Shown here: piece by piece, positions 1-14,817 of the stretch
Position numbering within the stretch: position 1 is the stretch's first letter
How the letters are laid out: each line of letters begins with the position of its first letter
Assembly (NCBI GenBank): GCA_963921425.1
Contig: OY992839.1
Span: 19,328,910 to 19,392,909, forward strand
Direction: 5' to 3'
Source: Dryas octopetala
Lineage: Eukaryota > Streptophyta > Magnoliopsida > Rosales > Rosaceae
Length of the DNA: 64,000 bases
Translations under genes and position numbers: made by a program
Notes under the pieces: model-generated
Seen by the model: only the letters and a program-made list of their open reading frames with translations
Told to the model about the DNA's origin: nothing
Database searches by the model: none

Positions 1-252
1 AAAGCATATTTAACTTGGCTTTCTCAATTGATTGGGACGAAGCTTGGTCGGTGTAGCCATTAAAGAAACCAAAGCCATATTCTCCACTCATCTTTCATTT
101 CCTTCTCATCTCCACAACATCAGAACATCAGATAGAGAGAGAATCCGAAAAGAGTTGGAGTACATCCCGCAACCTTCGTCGTCCCTGACCTCGGCAACCT
201 CCTCTGCCGCTATCGATCTCGGCTTCAGCCTCGGCAAGGCAGAGGTAGAGAG

Positions 253-305
<53 letters not shown>

Positions 306-919
306 GGCCGGCCGTCGACTATCGCGTCGTCCCTGCGCCAGGACCGGCTTGGTACCGATTTTTTGCAACCGGGCCGGGTGGTATACTGGGGTCTAGATCT
401 GGGTTTTTGTTAAAAAAAAAACCCCGGCCCTTTTCCTAATCTATAAAATCTATAATGTAATATTGTGGGGAGCAGAACATGTCAAGAAGAGAGAGAGAGA
501 GAGAGTCTTATCTATAACAGGGCCCTCAAAAAAGCAAAAGTAGTCATAAGAGAAGAATGCATGTCATCAATTGCTAAGGATAAAAAGGGAAAACACATAA
601 GTTCGAGCGTAGGGATATTCCTACTCATAATAAACTTGTAAAGATAATGATACCAACTAATTTAAAACTCTGTCTATGCCTCCCCCAAATACACATTACA
701 TATTATGCCAAGAGGGCAAGAGATTGGTTAATAGAGAGAGGATAGGTGATAACTACAAGGTTATGCCAAGAATAAAAGGTTATTTAAAAACCACAGGTCA
801 AAACTAAGGTCACCATCAATGTGTAAGAGAAACAATTCATATTAAAAACATCTGGAACCAAAAAAATTAATTATAATGTATGGATGAGAGGATCAAGGCC
901 AGCTGCCATGCTCCCATCA

Positions 920-963
<44 letters not shown>

Positions 964-1105
964 GTGCACAATGGCCTAGAAGATAGGCAGTCACTGATGC
1001 AAACAAAGTAATTAGCTCTCTCTTTCCATTCAAGGGTGAACCTTGCAGTAATTGTATAGCCAGCAACAAGAAAAAGAACAACCTGTGGCTATACACCATA
1101 TAAGA
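1..1105. other. 5' flank of the GLTP gene, low-complexity rich
   Basis: No convincing gene is seen here. An open frame at 32-439 runs through a GA microsatellite (about 257-301) and has no recognisable domain. A long AT microsatellite lies at about 925-960. The stretch just before the GLTP start codon (about 960-1105) is the likely promoter and 5' leader of that gene, but I see no clear TATA box that can be separated from the AT repeat. Confidence 0.5.
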
Positions 1106-1339
1106 ATGAAAAGGAAGCTGATTATAATGGAGAAGAAATCAGAGATTAGGTCTGCCATTGAAGAACTGTCAGTGATGGTCAAAATTAAAGGTGTAGTGAT
1201 GGTCCAAGCCGAACATCAACATGGTGGTGATGATAATCATGATGCTACTGCTGCTGCTGCCTTTATCAATCATGAGACTCCCCATATTCCCACTAGGCCT
1301 TTTCTTTCTCTCTGCAGCTTGTTGCTTCTTCAAGTTCTT

Positions 1340-1383
<44 letters not shown>

Positions 1384-4300
1384 GTAGTCACACACACACA
1401 CACACACGCGCACACAATCAGAATACCTTAAACCTTACAGTTGCTCTCTTTCTTTCCCTCCTCTTCTTATTGCAGATAAAATAGGACCAACAATGGCTGT
1501 TCTAAGACAAGATATTCATCAGAATATTCAGGTAAGAACAAAATTAAGCATAGATGGAAATTTTTCTAGTTAAAAAATCTGATATATTATATTAATTATT
1601 GGACTGTAATTCACAGTAAAGGTAGATCATGTTTAAATGTGCAGTTATAAGGCATATTATATTGTCAAATTATAAATCATAATAAAGTGAAATCATATTT
1701 TTCTTTTTTGGCCGGGAAAGTGAAATCATGTTTATATTTGTGATTATTTATGTTTAATACGGAAATTCTCATATAAGCACCTAGATTGTGAGACTTGGTC
1801 CATACTCGAATATTCTATGGTCATACATAATGTCCATTATATATGAGAATATCCTTATACGGCGATACATGGTGTCCATCTTATGCATGCATGAAAACGT
1901 TTTCGTATGCTATAAATATCATGTATTATCATATAATATCCAAATCGGAATTTGGTCCTCACGAATAATTGGGTGCTCATGAGAGAAGAACTCATGTTTA
2001 ATATATTTAAATGCGCAATTATAATCGGACACATTATATAATTACATTGTATGTTGATTTTGTTGCTTCTAGGATCTTCACGTTGGAATATATATACCAA
2101 GATGCTTGTATTATTATATATAATACCAAATGTGAAAACTTATTTCAAGTCCACCTCTACCTCTCTCTGTTTGACACTTCATTGTGGCAAAGACAACCCC
2201 ATGATGTTTCCAATAAGTAATATTAGTTGCTCCACCTATATATGCATAAATAATTGACAAGGTATTAATAATGAAGTGATTAATGATTTTTATTGCTCAC
2301 CCTTTAATGGCTTTTATTGTAGTTACTATATATGTGTGTTTTGTGCAGAGATTGGAAACGAAATATGAATCTGATCCTTCAACATATTCGGATATGGTTG
2401 AGATATTGAAAAAAGAGGCGAAGGAAGGCATGGCAAGAAATGTTACTAGTTGTAGTAGAGCCTTTGTTTGGCTCACCAGGTAATTTGCTTAGCTCGCCAG
2501 GTAATTAATTAAACATATATATGTTGTATTTTCTTTGTCCTTGACTAAGATATGAAAGCTAGCCTTACAATCAACAACAAAACTAATTAACCCTCAATAT
2601 TCCAAATCTACTTGTGGTTAGAAGAAATCCTGAGCTCGAACCTGCCCATCACCATCCCCATTTATTACCTATCATGTTAATTTATTTTTGGATAAAAAAT
2701 TTAAAAATGTGGTAATCAAATAATTGTCAATCGAAACGGCCTTGTCTCTAGTAATAAGAATCTAAAAGTTCAACATTTTCTATCATTCATAAGTTAAAAG
2801 AGTGTATACTCACTATTTAAAGTTTAGATTTTAAATTTTAATTATCAAGTTTTGTATGATAGTTCAAAAATAAGAGTCAAAATCTAAATGTAAATAATGA
2901 ATGAGCGTTGCTTGATTTATGAGACACAATTTATATTAGCCAATTGACTGTAAATTCATCCGAAGCAATATCTGAATATAAATATAAAGATAAGAGAATG
3001 ATTATATATAGTAAAAACTTAAGAGACTTTACCAAATATTTTCAATGAAACCGTTCATCTGTTTGATTAAATTTAGATAGATAAATGGTTTTCAATTTGA
3101 TTAATTTTTTATAATGATAATTTATCAATGAAGATATAAAAAATGAACAGTTTAAATAAATACAAAACGATTCATGTGAGCCCATGTGAGTAGATTCCTC
3201 ATTGGAAGGCCTATATATACACTTGATTTAGTTTATGGCTTAGATGACAAATCCAACGACGTACAGAGTGTCATGCAACACGCTTTTTTCTTTGTTTGTA
3301 CTTTGTAGTACACGGCCAATTCTTTACTACTTTCGATCTTTCAACGTTTGATTTGAAAAATGCTATTTGCACTCCCCAAAATACTATTTGCGTACACAAA
3401 TTTTTCTTATACTCCCCCTTAAGTTGCGTCACCAAGAGTTGGATTCGTACAATTAATATTAATATATTAATTGTATTTTTACAAAGTTACAAGTAATATA
3501 TTCAGTGATCCAATAAGTAAACACAAACACACCCAACTTTTATTGAGTTGGTCGTTACATATGCCATCAAAATTGTCTTTTTATGTTGTATAAGAATATT
3601 GTTCATTTTTTTTTGTATTAAAAAAATTGGTTTGTTGTGCATACCCAGATCTCTGGAATTTACTGTGGCATTATTGCAAAATTTAGCAAGAAATCCTGGG
3701 CAGAACATGAAGCAGGCAGTGGAAGAATCTTATAACATCACTTTGAAGCCATGGCATAGATGGATTTCATCAGCTGCTTCCAAAGTATTACGTCTTTCCC
3801 TTCTTTTGGCTTTTTTATTTTTTTTATGAGCCCTTTAGAATTGTGAATTATAAATATAGACAAAATATATACTCATTACAAACAATTTTAAACGGATATT
3901 TTAAACTAATTAATTTAGAGATTAATTGTGATAAATTAGAACTCTGATACTGAGTTCAGACACAAGTCAAAAATCAAGGACCAAAGGTGAAAAAAAAAAA
4001 AACCCCTTTCTCTTTTTTCTTTTTTTGGGATATTGAATTAAAAATCCAGCAAGGAGATGCAATTTTATAGGTACCAAGTTCAGAATCTTCAAATTAATTA
4101 TCTTCTTGGACTAACAAATATAGTGCTTTCTGTAGGTAGCCCTAATGCTGGTGCCTGACAATGAAACATTCATTAGTAGCCTCATGGCAAAAGATGAAAA
4201 CTATGACAACTTCAAAGTGGAAATGGAGACCTTGGTTTCATTACTTGTGCCTTATCTCGAACAGATTCACTCCGTTCTGGTAAAATATTCAAGTTAACCT

Positions 4301-4606
4301 TTGCTAGATATATAATTTTGTCTGATTTTTTTATTCACTTTACATTATCGATCTGCTTATATTTTCTGTGCTAATATTATACTTATGTCCAAAACTACTT
4401 TTGTTTTACTTTGTTTCTTAATATAAACCTTAAATTCAAAACGTTTAACTCTAATTTTAAAAGTATAATGTTTTGGACATAAGTACAATATAAGCACCAA
4501 AGGTATAAATTGAGGGGGATTCTATTTCTTGTGTTATAATATTTATGTTTCGTTACATTTAATTTTGCAGAGATTGTATAAATTGGACAAGTTAAAGTCT
4601 AATTGA
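1106..4606 (+). CDS. glycolipid transfer protein (GLTP family), six exons
   Basis: The product is a cytosolic protein predicted to carry glycosphingolipids between membranes. Exons are 1106-1340, 1476-1531, 2349-2479, 3649-3784, 4136-4279 and 4571-4606. All junctions are GT/AG and phases agree, giving 738 nt and 245 residues. The core begins at the motif IGPTMAVLRQDIHQNIQRLE (residues 81-100). By comparison with human GLTP, the sugar-binding residues are D91, N95 and R98 (Lys in human, Arg in plants), W138 in the AFVWLTR motif and H177 in KPWHRW. The C-terminus LYKLDKLKSN is typical of the family. The first ATG in frame is at 1106; a second at residue 8 is possible. The N-terminal 60 residues are family-specific and include a Gly/Asp/His/Ala-rich low-complexity stretch. 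Intron 1 begins with a CT microsatellite directly after the donor. The exon set looks intact, so this is probably a functional host gene. It resembles the plant GLTP2/3 subgroup more than ACD11. Confidence 0.9.
1341..1408. repeat. CT then CA microsatellite at start of GLTP intron 1
   Basis: The intron opens with the GT donor followed immediately by about 38 bases of CT repeats, then a short CA repeat at about 1389-1408. The whole intron is only 135 bases, so the repeat makes up about half of it and forms a polypyrimidine-rich tract well upstream of the CAG acceptor at 1473-1475. Confidence 0.85.
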
Positions 4607-5250
4607 GTAGACATACACAACGAAAGCAGAATTTATGTACAGCTATGAGTCACACAGTTTCATGTTCCTATATATTTGTATAAATATATATATATATATA
4701 GAGACAAATTAAGTTTATCTGGTTTGTTAATGGCCAAAAAAAAAAAAAAGTTTATTTGGTTTGTTATGATACAAGGAAAGTTGTCTTCATATCCCATTTA
4801 ATGTCTCAGCTACCAATGTATACAGGAAGGAATTGACCTCCAACTCTGGAGAAAGTCTTACATGGCCATGTATTATGGGCGTTCTTTCACAGTGAGGTGG
4901 AACCCATAAAGAGGACCCGCTCAATTTCAAGGCAAACATAAAATCAAAGTAAATAGCTCAAACCATCTAAACAATGGAAGAAAATCATTCAAACCATGCT
5001 TGATGCAAGAAAACAATTAAATGACATCATCAATTAAATCCAGGAAGTTGACAAGTCCAACGATGATACTCTGTTCGACTTTCGTTCAAATTCGTCTCTT
5101 CACCATTTTCCATACCTATAAAACATTCAATAAATAAAAAAAAAACAAATGTAGGGAGTAAATATCACATACAATCATAGTTTTCCCTCAGGAGACTCTA
5201 GCTAATTTGAAAACCACAAAACATTTTTCAGTGTAAATCATAGTGGAAAT
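4607..5250. other. GLTP 3' flank, no gene seen
   Basis: AT-rich sequence downstream of the GLTP stop codon. It should contain the 3' untranslated region of that gene. I see AT repeats near 4680-4700 and several A-tracts but no further coding signal. Confidence 0.5.
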
Positions 5251-5258
5251 CAAGTCCA

Positions 5259-5771
5259 TGTTGTGTTTGGCTCGTTGAAGTCCTAGTTGGTTTTAGGATT
5301 CCTAATTAGTTTAGGAAACTAGAGAAAAATGTGCACAAGTATTTCCTAGTAGCTTTAGGAAATAGTTCTCTTTAGTATTCCTAGTTGATTTAAGGTTAGA
5401 TTTAGGAAAGAAAGTTCCTTTCCCTATTCTAGAAGGTTTAGGCTATCCTAATAAGTTAAGGAATGTAATCAGCAACTTATATATATATATATATAAATAG
5501 GCTTGCTGGAATTGCTTCAGAGTATATATAAGGGACAGAAACAAAGAAAGGCCAAGAGTGATAGAGAGAAGGGAAGCTCGGGTTTTGGGGATTAGTTAGG
5601 GTTTTCAATAGGTTCTTGTAATCTCTTTCTAATATATCTTCATAGTGCAGCTGTGATTTTCTAAAGATCACACGGGGACGTAGCCAAAGTTAGCCGAACC
5701 TCGATAACAAATCTTGTGTGTGTTTTACAGTCTTTGTTTTCTCTTATTATTTGCATAGCATCTAAGTATAA
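5259..5771 (+). mobile_element. possible copia-type solo LTR
   Basis: The segment begins TGTTGTG, carries a TATA-like stretch near 5522-5532, and then the motif GGGACGTAGCC followed by CCGAACCTCG near 5675-5705, a pattern common in the R/U5 part of plant Ty1-copia LTRs. It is flanked by GTCCA at 5254-5258 and 5772-5776, consistent with a 5 bp target duplication. The right end is not a clean CA, so the boundary is uncertain. No internal coding region is attached, so it would be a solo LTR. An unrelated transcript-like repeat cannot be excluded. Confidence 0.45.
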
Positions 5772-5779
5772 GTCCATCA

Positions 5780-7746
<1,967 letters not shown>

Positions 7747-9050
7747 TGTAACGCCCCGAATCTCGGTCCCATAAACACACGGAAACCTTGTCATCTAAAC
7801 CCCTTTTCAAAGAATGAGCCATGCACTTAACATAATAAATAAATACATTTAATAAATCAGAGTGTGAGCCCAAAAACATTTATGTAAAATCACTATATAA
7901 AACAATTACACAAATCAATATGGGTCTCACTGCCTCCTCAGCCTGCTTAACCTGCAAAACATCAACCATTACACTATATCCATGGTACACTGAGTCATTC
8001 AAACAAACAACCCGATAAGCTCACTATAGCTCGTATGAGTGAAAAGACCTAACAAATTATCCTCAATAATTCCTCAATTTTCATACTCAATAATAATTCA
8101 TAATAACATCAAAACATAAATAATAATTATCCAATCACATAATATTTCATTCACCAATGATTCAAGTATCAAGATAATCATAATTCCTCGTATTCACATC
8201 AAATTCCACTAATAATAATAATAATTATTCTGGCAAATCAATTGCTTAATCGTTAACTATTAACCTCAACCTCAATCATTCACATCTTAATTAATAACCT
8301 CAAAGCATAATCACCATCATTTTCACCTTCATGATTCAAGCCTAAACTTTACCAAATCCTAGCAAACAATGCATACGAGCAATCAAGCAAACAATCAAAC
8401 TATCTAATTTCACTCACTATGAAACCACGTGAAAAGACCGAAATGCCCTTCTTGGCACCTTTACTTGGATATCAAATCTGGCAGCATGACGGCATCGAGA
8501 ATAAAATTTCCCGAGCCCGTGTACCCACAAGCTTTGGGTGACTAGACAGAGGCCAAAAACCAATAATTGGAGTCATCGGCACGACCACACACAGTGGGAC
8601 CCGCGGTGGTCCGAGGTGGTCAACCTGCACAAAATTCCGAACTCAAAATCCGCCTAAACAAAATGCATAGGCATGAAGAAGACGTCGAGATGATCAACTT
8701 TTATACCTAGGTCGACGGCCAAAAGTTGCCGGAAAAGCCAGAAAATCTTCGGAGCAGCTGCGACTGTTTAGGCTTCGATCTGCCATCGTGGGACATCAGG
8801 TGGACGATCGGAGCACACCACCCTGCTCGGCTCGACGAGAGGAAAAGTCGAGTCACCGCCGGAGGCAATCGGGTCTACTCGAGTTCGCACGCCGTCGTCG
8901 CCACTTCCTAGGTGATCAGCTTACATGGGCAGCGAAAGAAGGAGAAGACGACTCCATTTCCGCTGGTCTTGTCGAAATCCGTCGCCGGAGGGCCGAGAAG
9001 TCGAAGAGAGAGAGTGAGTGATTGGAAAAGGAGTGAGAAGAGAGAGAATC

Positions 9051-9109
<59 letters not shown>

Positions 9110-9457
9110 AGAATGCGTGAGAGAGGAGAGAGAGGGAGATAAAAACAAAATTGTGCGTTTTAAAACCCCTCCACGCGAAATTACAAAAAAATGCCCCTTA
9201 CTTTGAACGTCCGTAAAACTCAAACCTTAACTCCGATTTACTCGTGCTTCGTGTCTATGAACTCGTGGATTCGAGACCTTCCCAACAAACCCAAAGTCAA
9301 AATCAAAAGCCTACTAACTTTAAAAGTCAACTTTCGGGTCAATCCTAATTTAAAACAAAAATTAAAAATTAAACCAAAACCCTTTTAATTTTCCCAATAA
9401 ATTCCCAAAATGATCAAAATATTTAAAATAAATCTTTGAAAAATACAAGGTCTCACA
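7747..9457 (+). mobile_element. solo LTR of a Ty3/gypsy-type element, CCATG target duplication
   Basis: A 1711 bp segment begins TGTAACGCCCCGAATCTCGG and ends GGTCTCACA, giving the TG...CA termini of an LTR. CCATG is repeated exactly at 7742-7746 and 9458-9462, the 5 bp target duplication expected of LTR elements. There is no gag or pol inside, so it is a solo LTR left by recombination between two LTRs. A long GA microsatellite lies inside at about 9056-9104, and short open frames around 8726-9223 are produced by it. The host sequence resumes on the right exactly where it broke off on the left. Confidence 0.8.
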
Positions 9458-9462
9458 CCATG

Positions 9463-11085
9463 TGTGTGCTGTCAGTCCTAGTCAGCACTTTTTTTTTTCT
9501 TTTCCTATTTTCCCATTTCTCCAACTTCGACAATTCACAAAAAATAGCTCGGGACTCCAAATAATTCTCCAAAAAATCCTCTGGACTCGTATCAATTAGT
9601 ACTAGTTTTCTATAGCCTCAAAATAACAATTTTTCTCTCAGAAAAATTATGAAAAAATCCTCCTCTCATAATTTAAACTTTCTTTGCATGCTTCTTAATA
9701 AAATTAATTCATTTTAGTAATAGCAATTCTATAATCCAATTTGATTTATATAATTAATTGATTATAATTAATCCAACTTTAAACAACTAATTATGTAATT
9801 AAATCTAATTTGGACATGATTAATTAATTTAATAAAACCAACTTAACTAATTAATCATACATAAAACCTTAAAGAGAAAGTAGAGATTAAATACCAGATT
9901 GTAAATCTCTTTAGCTTAATCTCCACAAATAGAATTGCTAAAACAAAAATTAAAGCCTAATAAGTAATTAACCTCAAAATAAAATAACTTAACCGAGCTC
10001 AAGAGTCTTACCCAAAGACTTTACCAAGGCGAGCAGAAAATTTGACAGAGTTTCCTCAAAATTTGCCAAAATTATTTGTAGATATTCCTAGGTGCAAAAT
10101 CCTTAAGGGCACCCAAGAAAATAACCCAAACAAATATTTTAAACTTAAAAGACTCTCAACTAGTGGTTTGTCTCAAGAAAGCTTTGGAAGTGTCACGAAA
10201 CTTCAGGTGTGAAGAGGAATGAGGGGGTGGTCCTCTATTTATAGGCTTGTGCATAGGAGTGAAAGGTTCTCTTATTTCTTTAATGTTGGACAAGTTCCCA
10301 CTCACAAATCAGCTAAAACATGTGAAATAGAGGTGCTGGAGGTGAACCGGGTCAAAAAACCCCACGAATCGGCGAGCGGGTAGAAAACTGTGAGAGGAAA
10401 TGGGCGAGCGACCCGGCTTGGCGAAACTGGTCCAGTTCCTTCTCTTTTTTCTTCTACCGATTTTTCAATGGACGGCCACGATCGAGAGGTTTTAATGAAG
10501 GCGGACGACACAGATTAGATCAAGCACATGAGATCTAGTGCAACGCAGACTATGCTGCTTCCGTGCAGTCGCCCGCTAGGCACTTCGTCAACGCATCCAG
10601 CCAACCAGTGCGCGCCACGAGGCGCTGGCAGTCCCAGTCAGCGCCGACATGTATTTTATTTCTCTTTTCCAATTTTTTTCTATTTTCTCCAACTTCAAAA
10701 ATTCACCAAAAATACATCCGAGCTCCGAAAAATCTCCCAAAAATTTCTTTGGACTCATGAGGCTAAATACTAATTTACTATGGCCTTAAAACACTATTTT
10801 GATTTCCAGAATTTTTGTGAAAAATCAAACTTCTCCAAATAAAATTTTGAAAAATCAAATAATAATCTAAAACAATTATCCAACTTTGAAAATCCGTAAT
10901 TCCTTTGTCCGAACTTTGATTTCGACGAACCAAATGTCTTTATTCTCAGAAAAACGAGCTCTACACCACCAAGGTCTAACGATAGACACTTGGACTTCAA
11001 AAAAATTAGTCAACTCTAAGAATTAAACCAAATTCTATTTAAACAAACCGAAAAATTAAAATACGGTAAATTCTAAGGTCTTACA
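9463..11085. repeat. diverged LTR-like repeats (right part of first copy and second copy)
   Basis: 9463-9720 continues the repeat interrupted by the solo LTR; 9880-11085 looks like a second, diverged copy of the same family. Shared landmarks are the pyrimidine-rich TTTTCCTATTTTC / TTTTTCTATTTTC tracts, the following CTCCAACTTC, and the phrase near GGACTC. The second copy ends in GGTCTTACA at 11085, an LTR-like terminus, directly against decayed CACTA coding sequence. No coding content is seen. Confidence 0.5.
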
Positions 11086-11109
11086 ACGACGGCTGGAAAT
11101 GACTGAGAA

Positions 11110-12520
11110 GAAGACGATGAGGTACTGACGTCACGAATCATCTCATATCTCATGCCGCGTATCTTCCTACCGGGCCTAACACCGAATGTGTCCATTAGAA
11201 TACGAAGGTCAGCATAGGGATCAGGTTGGATCGACTCCAACAGAGTGTCAGGAGGGAGCTAGCTGGCCTCTTCATCCAAACACCTCACCCTCTTGACCAG
11301 CATCTTAGCCTTCAAAACAGGATAAACAAGTTAGAAATTAAGAAATTAAATATAAATATAAAAAAATTGTGAAAAAAATTAAAAGATAAAAAATTAACGT
11401 GCATCGCCCTAGCTGCATCACTGCCGCCATGATTGCAATAGACATCTTCATAGGTGTCGATCTCCAGAATTGCGAACCCGCCTGAACAAAAAAATAATGT
11501 TGTCAAAAATTAAACATATATGATGTTCAATCCTTGTCGGCACTTTCAGTTTTTCACATTGGCGGTCGACTTCTTCTATTAAATAAGAGACAAATTGTAA
11601 ATGTATTAGTGCATATACAACAAAGGAATGGAATAACAAAAAAAAAAATATTTTGAAGTCTTAAAATGATATAACGTACCAAAAACGTAGGAGACTCGAA
11701 CTCCGTGCACATATTCTGCCACTGCTTAAGCCGATCTGCCAACTCCTCAGGGGGTTTAACCAATGGCTTAGCTGGCGACGCCCATCCTCTTGTAGTACAA
11801 GTGCAGCTTGTGCTTCCACTCCTTGAACTTACTCTTGCATATATCATCCAAATACTTTGTTGTGTTGACATCCTCCCACACGTTAAAGTTTACCTAAAAA
11901 GAATAAATATTATGTTGTTAGGGTTAATCAAATTCATCATTTTGTATTAATCGAACTATACTCACTGAGATTAAGGTCCTGATTCTCTCCTTATGGGCGG
12001 GATCAACATTTTTCCATTTGGCGATAAGCATGCGGCAGTAATCATGAATAAACGCCCCAACGTCGTGCACAAACATACTATGGGTCTCCGGGTCGGCCGG
12101 TCATCGTTCCCCTTCCAAGCACAGAATGGTAATTCTCGTCTTCGTCGTACGCGTGATTTTTGACAATTTCAACCCTCTACATGGCCCCCTTGTCACTTTG
12201 GTACCTACAAAAGCAAATATAACGATTATAATCACTTTAATCTTAGAACATCTAAGTACAGTTGAATCTAAACACAATCGGTATGAACATTTCTCTTACC
12301 CTGTCCGAGTTGCAACGAAGATGAGTTGGTTGCATCATCAACTTGACCACGTCTGCTATGGGATCGACGAGCCCTCTGTGCCACAGGAGCTGACCCGGTA
12401 CTCGAGTTGGGCATTGACAGTAGCATGGGGTCCAAGGTGACCTCTGGTTGGACCTAGGTGACCTCGGACTGGTCCTGGACAGACTGCATAGACATAATTC
12501 CTCGTGCCCTCATTATCATA
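11110..12520 (-). pseudogene. CACTA second-protein remnant (Ptta/En-Spm, Transposase_24-like)
   Basis: Minus-strand fragments in several frames match the plant transposase Ptta/En/Spm type. The clearest is a run around 11650-11800 containing AKPLVKPPEELADRLKQW and CTEFESPTF, preceded in another frame by residues consistent with the usual KEWKHKLHLYYK region. Other parts occur at about 11400-11500 and 12060-12480. The pieces are broken by frameshifts and possibly introns, and no intact reading frame remains. It lies downstream of the TNP2 gene in the transposon's own orientation, as expected. Confidence 0.6.
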
Positions 12521-12969
12521 CCGGGACGCATTTGCACAGTTCAATAAATATTTATATTAGTTAGAAATATATTAATTACGTACCATTTAAATATATGAAC
12601 TTAAAAGATATAAATAACAAATCAAAGTAATGACTTACTAATCTGAATTAACTAGAAATACTAATTTCTTCGCTGTTTGAGCTACTTGTATACACCACTT
12701 GATCATTTTCATCGATACCATCACCATCGTTGCCATCATTATCATCATCGATGAAATTATCAACATCAATTCACACAAGAAGCCCGAGATCAATTGTTAC
12801 GGCATCAATCTCAATAAGAGGAACGTCATGAATCTCAATAGGAGGAACGTCATGAATCTCGACTTGGTATATGATATCATCATTGTTGCGAGCAACACAT
12901 GGATTAGGTATGTTCGAAGAGGAATCCTCTTAGTAGGCCTCGTCATCCTGATTTTCCTTTTCAGAAATA

Positions 12970-14816
12970 TCCTATATATTTCGAAGATGAATCTTTTGAG
13001 CTACTTTCCAAACCTCACCCGCCTTAAGATCATCCAAATAAAATACTGGTGTCGCCATGGCAGCAAGAATATAGGGATCATCCTCATACCACCGAGTGTT
13101 TGTGTTCACAGATATTAAGTCATAATCGCATTTAATATTTGTCGAGTCTGTATTAAACCAATCACACTTAAATAACACAACTTCATAGCGTTCTTTATAC
13201 AATATTTGATGTATACTCGTCAGTTTGCCGTAGAAATCCATCGTGGTAGTGTCGCAGTTCCTCGGCACACAAACCCTACGCACTATTTTGAGTGGTCAAA
13301 TTATCATCTCGTTTCGCAACAAAAAACTTAACTTCATTCACAATACATCTGGAGTATGTTTCAACCTTAAGAACGCCTGTTGCCAAAGCCATTAACTTCT
13401 TGTTGTACAAGGGCGAATGATTATCTTTCAACTTTTACATCTGTTAAAGAACAATGTAATTATAGATATTACCAAAACGATTACAAACAATCATTCATAC
13501 TAATAAACATGTACATTAATCACTTACATGTGCCTTTCCGAAAACAATTCTTTGTGATTTTCCTCTACCTTCGAAGGATAGTTGCTTTTCATCAGCTCCT
13601 TATGTTCTTCGAGCAACGATGCAACTTCGTCGCAATTATTAAGAATGAGCCAATGAATTACCTTCATGTCAGCTTTGGAGACCTCACATGTATGGGCGCC
13701 AAAATGTCGTGCGAGTTGAGAAAATACAGAAAGTGTCATTTCTATCAACATCGTTGTCGTTGCGTTCGGGCCGATTGAATGACGTCTCAACATTACGGAG
13801 ATTCATTGCACAATAAGTGAGGAATTCATTGGCAATGTATTCCTCCACTATAAAGCTTTCGGGCTGTGCTCTGTTCCGGACGTACCTTTTGTACGTAACT
13901 AGCATTCTGCAACAAAGAAGTACATAGTGAGACAAATTTTTTTAATTAAAAACTAAGAAGAACATCAAGCTAAACTTGAAGAATATTAACAAAAGGGTTT
14001 ATGAACTATTACCTTTCTATTGGGTATATCTATCGATAATTAACTGGGCCAACAAGAGTTGCTTCATACGGCAAATGTATCAGCAATTGAATCATTATAT
14101 CAAAAAAGGCCGGTGAAAAAATTTGTTCGAACTTGCACATGATGTACACAATCTCATTCTTCAACATCTCTACATCCGACACACACCGTTGACTTGGTGC
14201 ATATTTTCTGAAAGAAATTCGACAAATGAATAATTGGTTCAACTACCTTTTTTAGGCAAAAACCTCCTAATACCGACCGGGATAAGTCGTTGTAATAACA
14301 CATGACAATCGTGACTCTTCAGTCCCGATATTTTGGCCGAGTTGATTTTCACATTTCATGATATATTTTCCGAGTATCCATCTGAAAATTTGACAGATGC
14401 ATGAAACTTTAAGAATTCTTTCTTACCCCCGGGCTTCATTGTAAAGAATGGATGCTTCTTTTGACTTTTGTCACCCTTATTCTCTAACCACAAATGTCTC
14501 TATATGCCCATTTCTTGCAAACCTTGTGGGGCTTTGATTATATCCTTTGATTTTCCCTCGATGCCCAAAATTGTCTCTACCAAGCTTTCACACACATTCT
14601 TCTCAATATGCATTACATCAAGATTGTGTCTGATTTTTAACTTTGACTAGTATTCCAACTCAAAGAATATTGACTTGTTCGTCTAATTTAGATATTTAAG
14701 TGGCCTCGACATATTTCTTTGCTTGTTATCAGGGTGTTTGCCAATTCGACCAAATTCTATGTTGTTCAATTGACTCAAGATTTCATCGCCTGAAAGTTCT
14801 TTAGGTCTCCTGCGCA
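12970..14816 (-). pseudogene. CACTA transposase C-terminal remnants (DUF4218, DUF4216)
   Basis: Minus-strand fragments downstream of the TNP2 frame. 14700-14816 encodes a piece with ELSGDEILSQLNNIEFG. 14030-14242 contains FFDIMIQLLIHLPYEA, matching the DUF4218 region. 13684-13935 contains YVRNRAQPESFIVEEYIANE. 13524-13793 contains CDEVASLLEEHKELMKS. 12972-13283 resembles DUF4216 (VVLFKCDWFNT, then LISVNTNTRWYEDDPYILA). Their order matches an intact CACTA transposase, but they are split among frames and the frame is closed by a TAG after the TNP2 part. Confidence 0.75.
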
Positions 14817-14817
14817 T

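Noticed and set aside
32-439. Open frame of 135 codons at the left edge
   Set aside because: It crosses a GA microsatellite giving an Arg-Glu run, and has no domain or splice-supported continuation.
8726-9223. Several overlapping short frames on both strands
   Set aside because: They are inside the solo LTR and are caused by the GA microsatellite and GC-rich flank.
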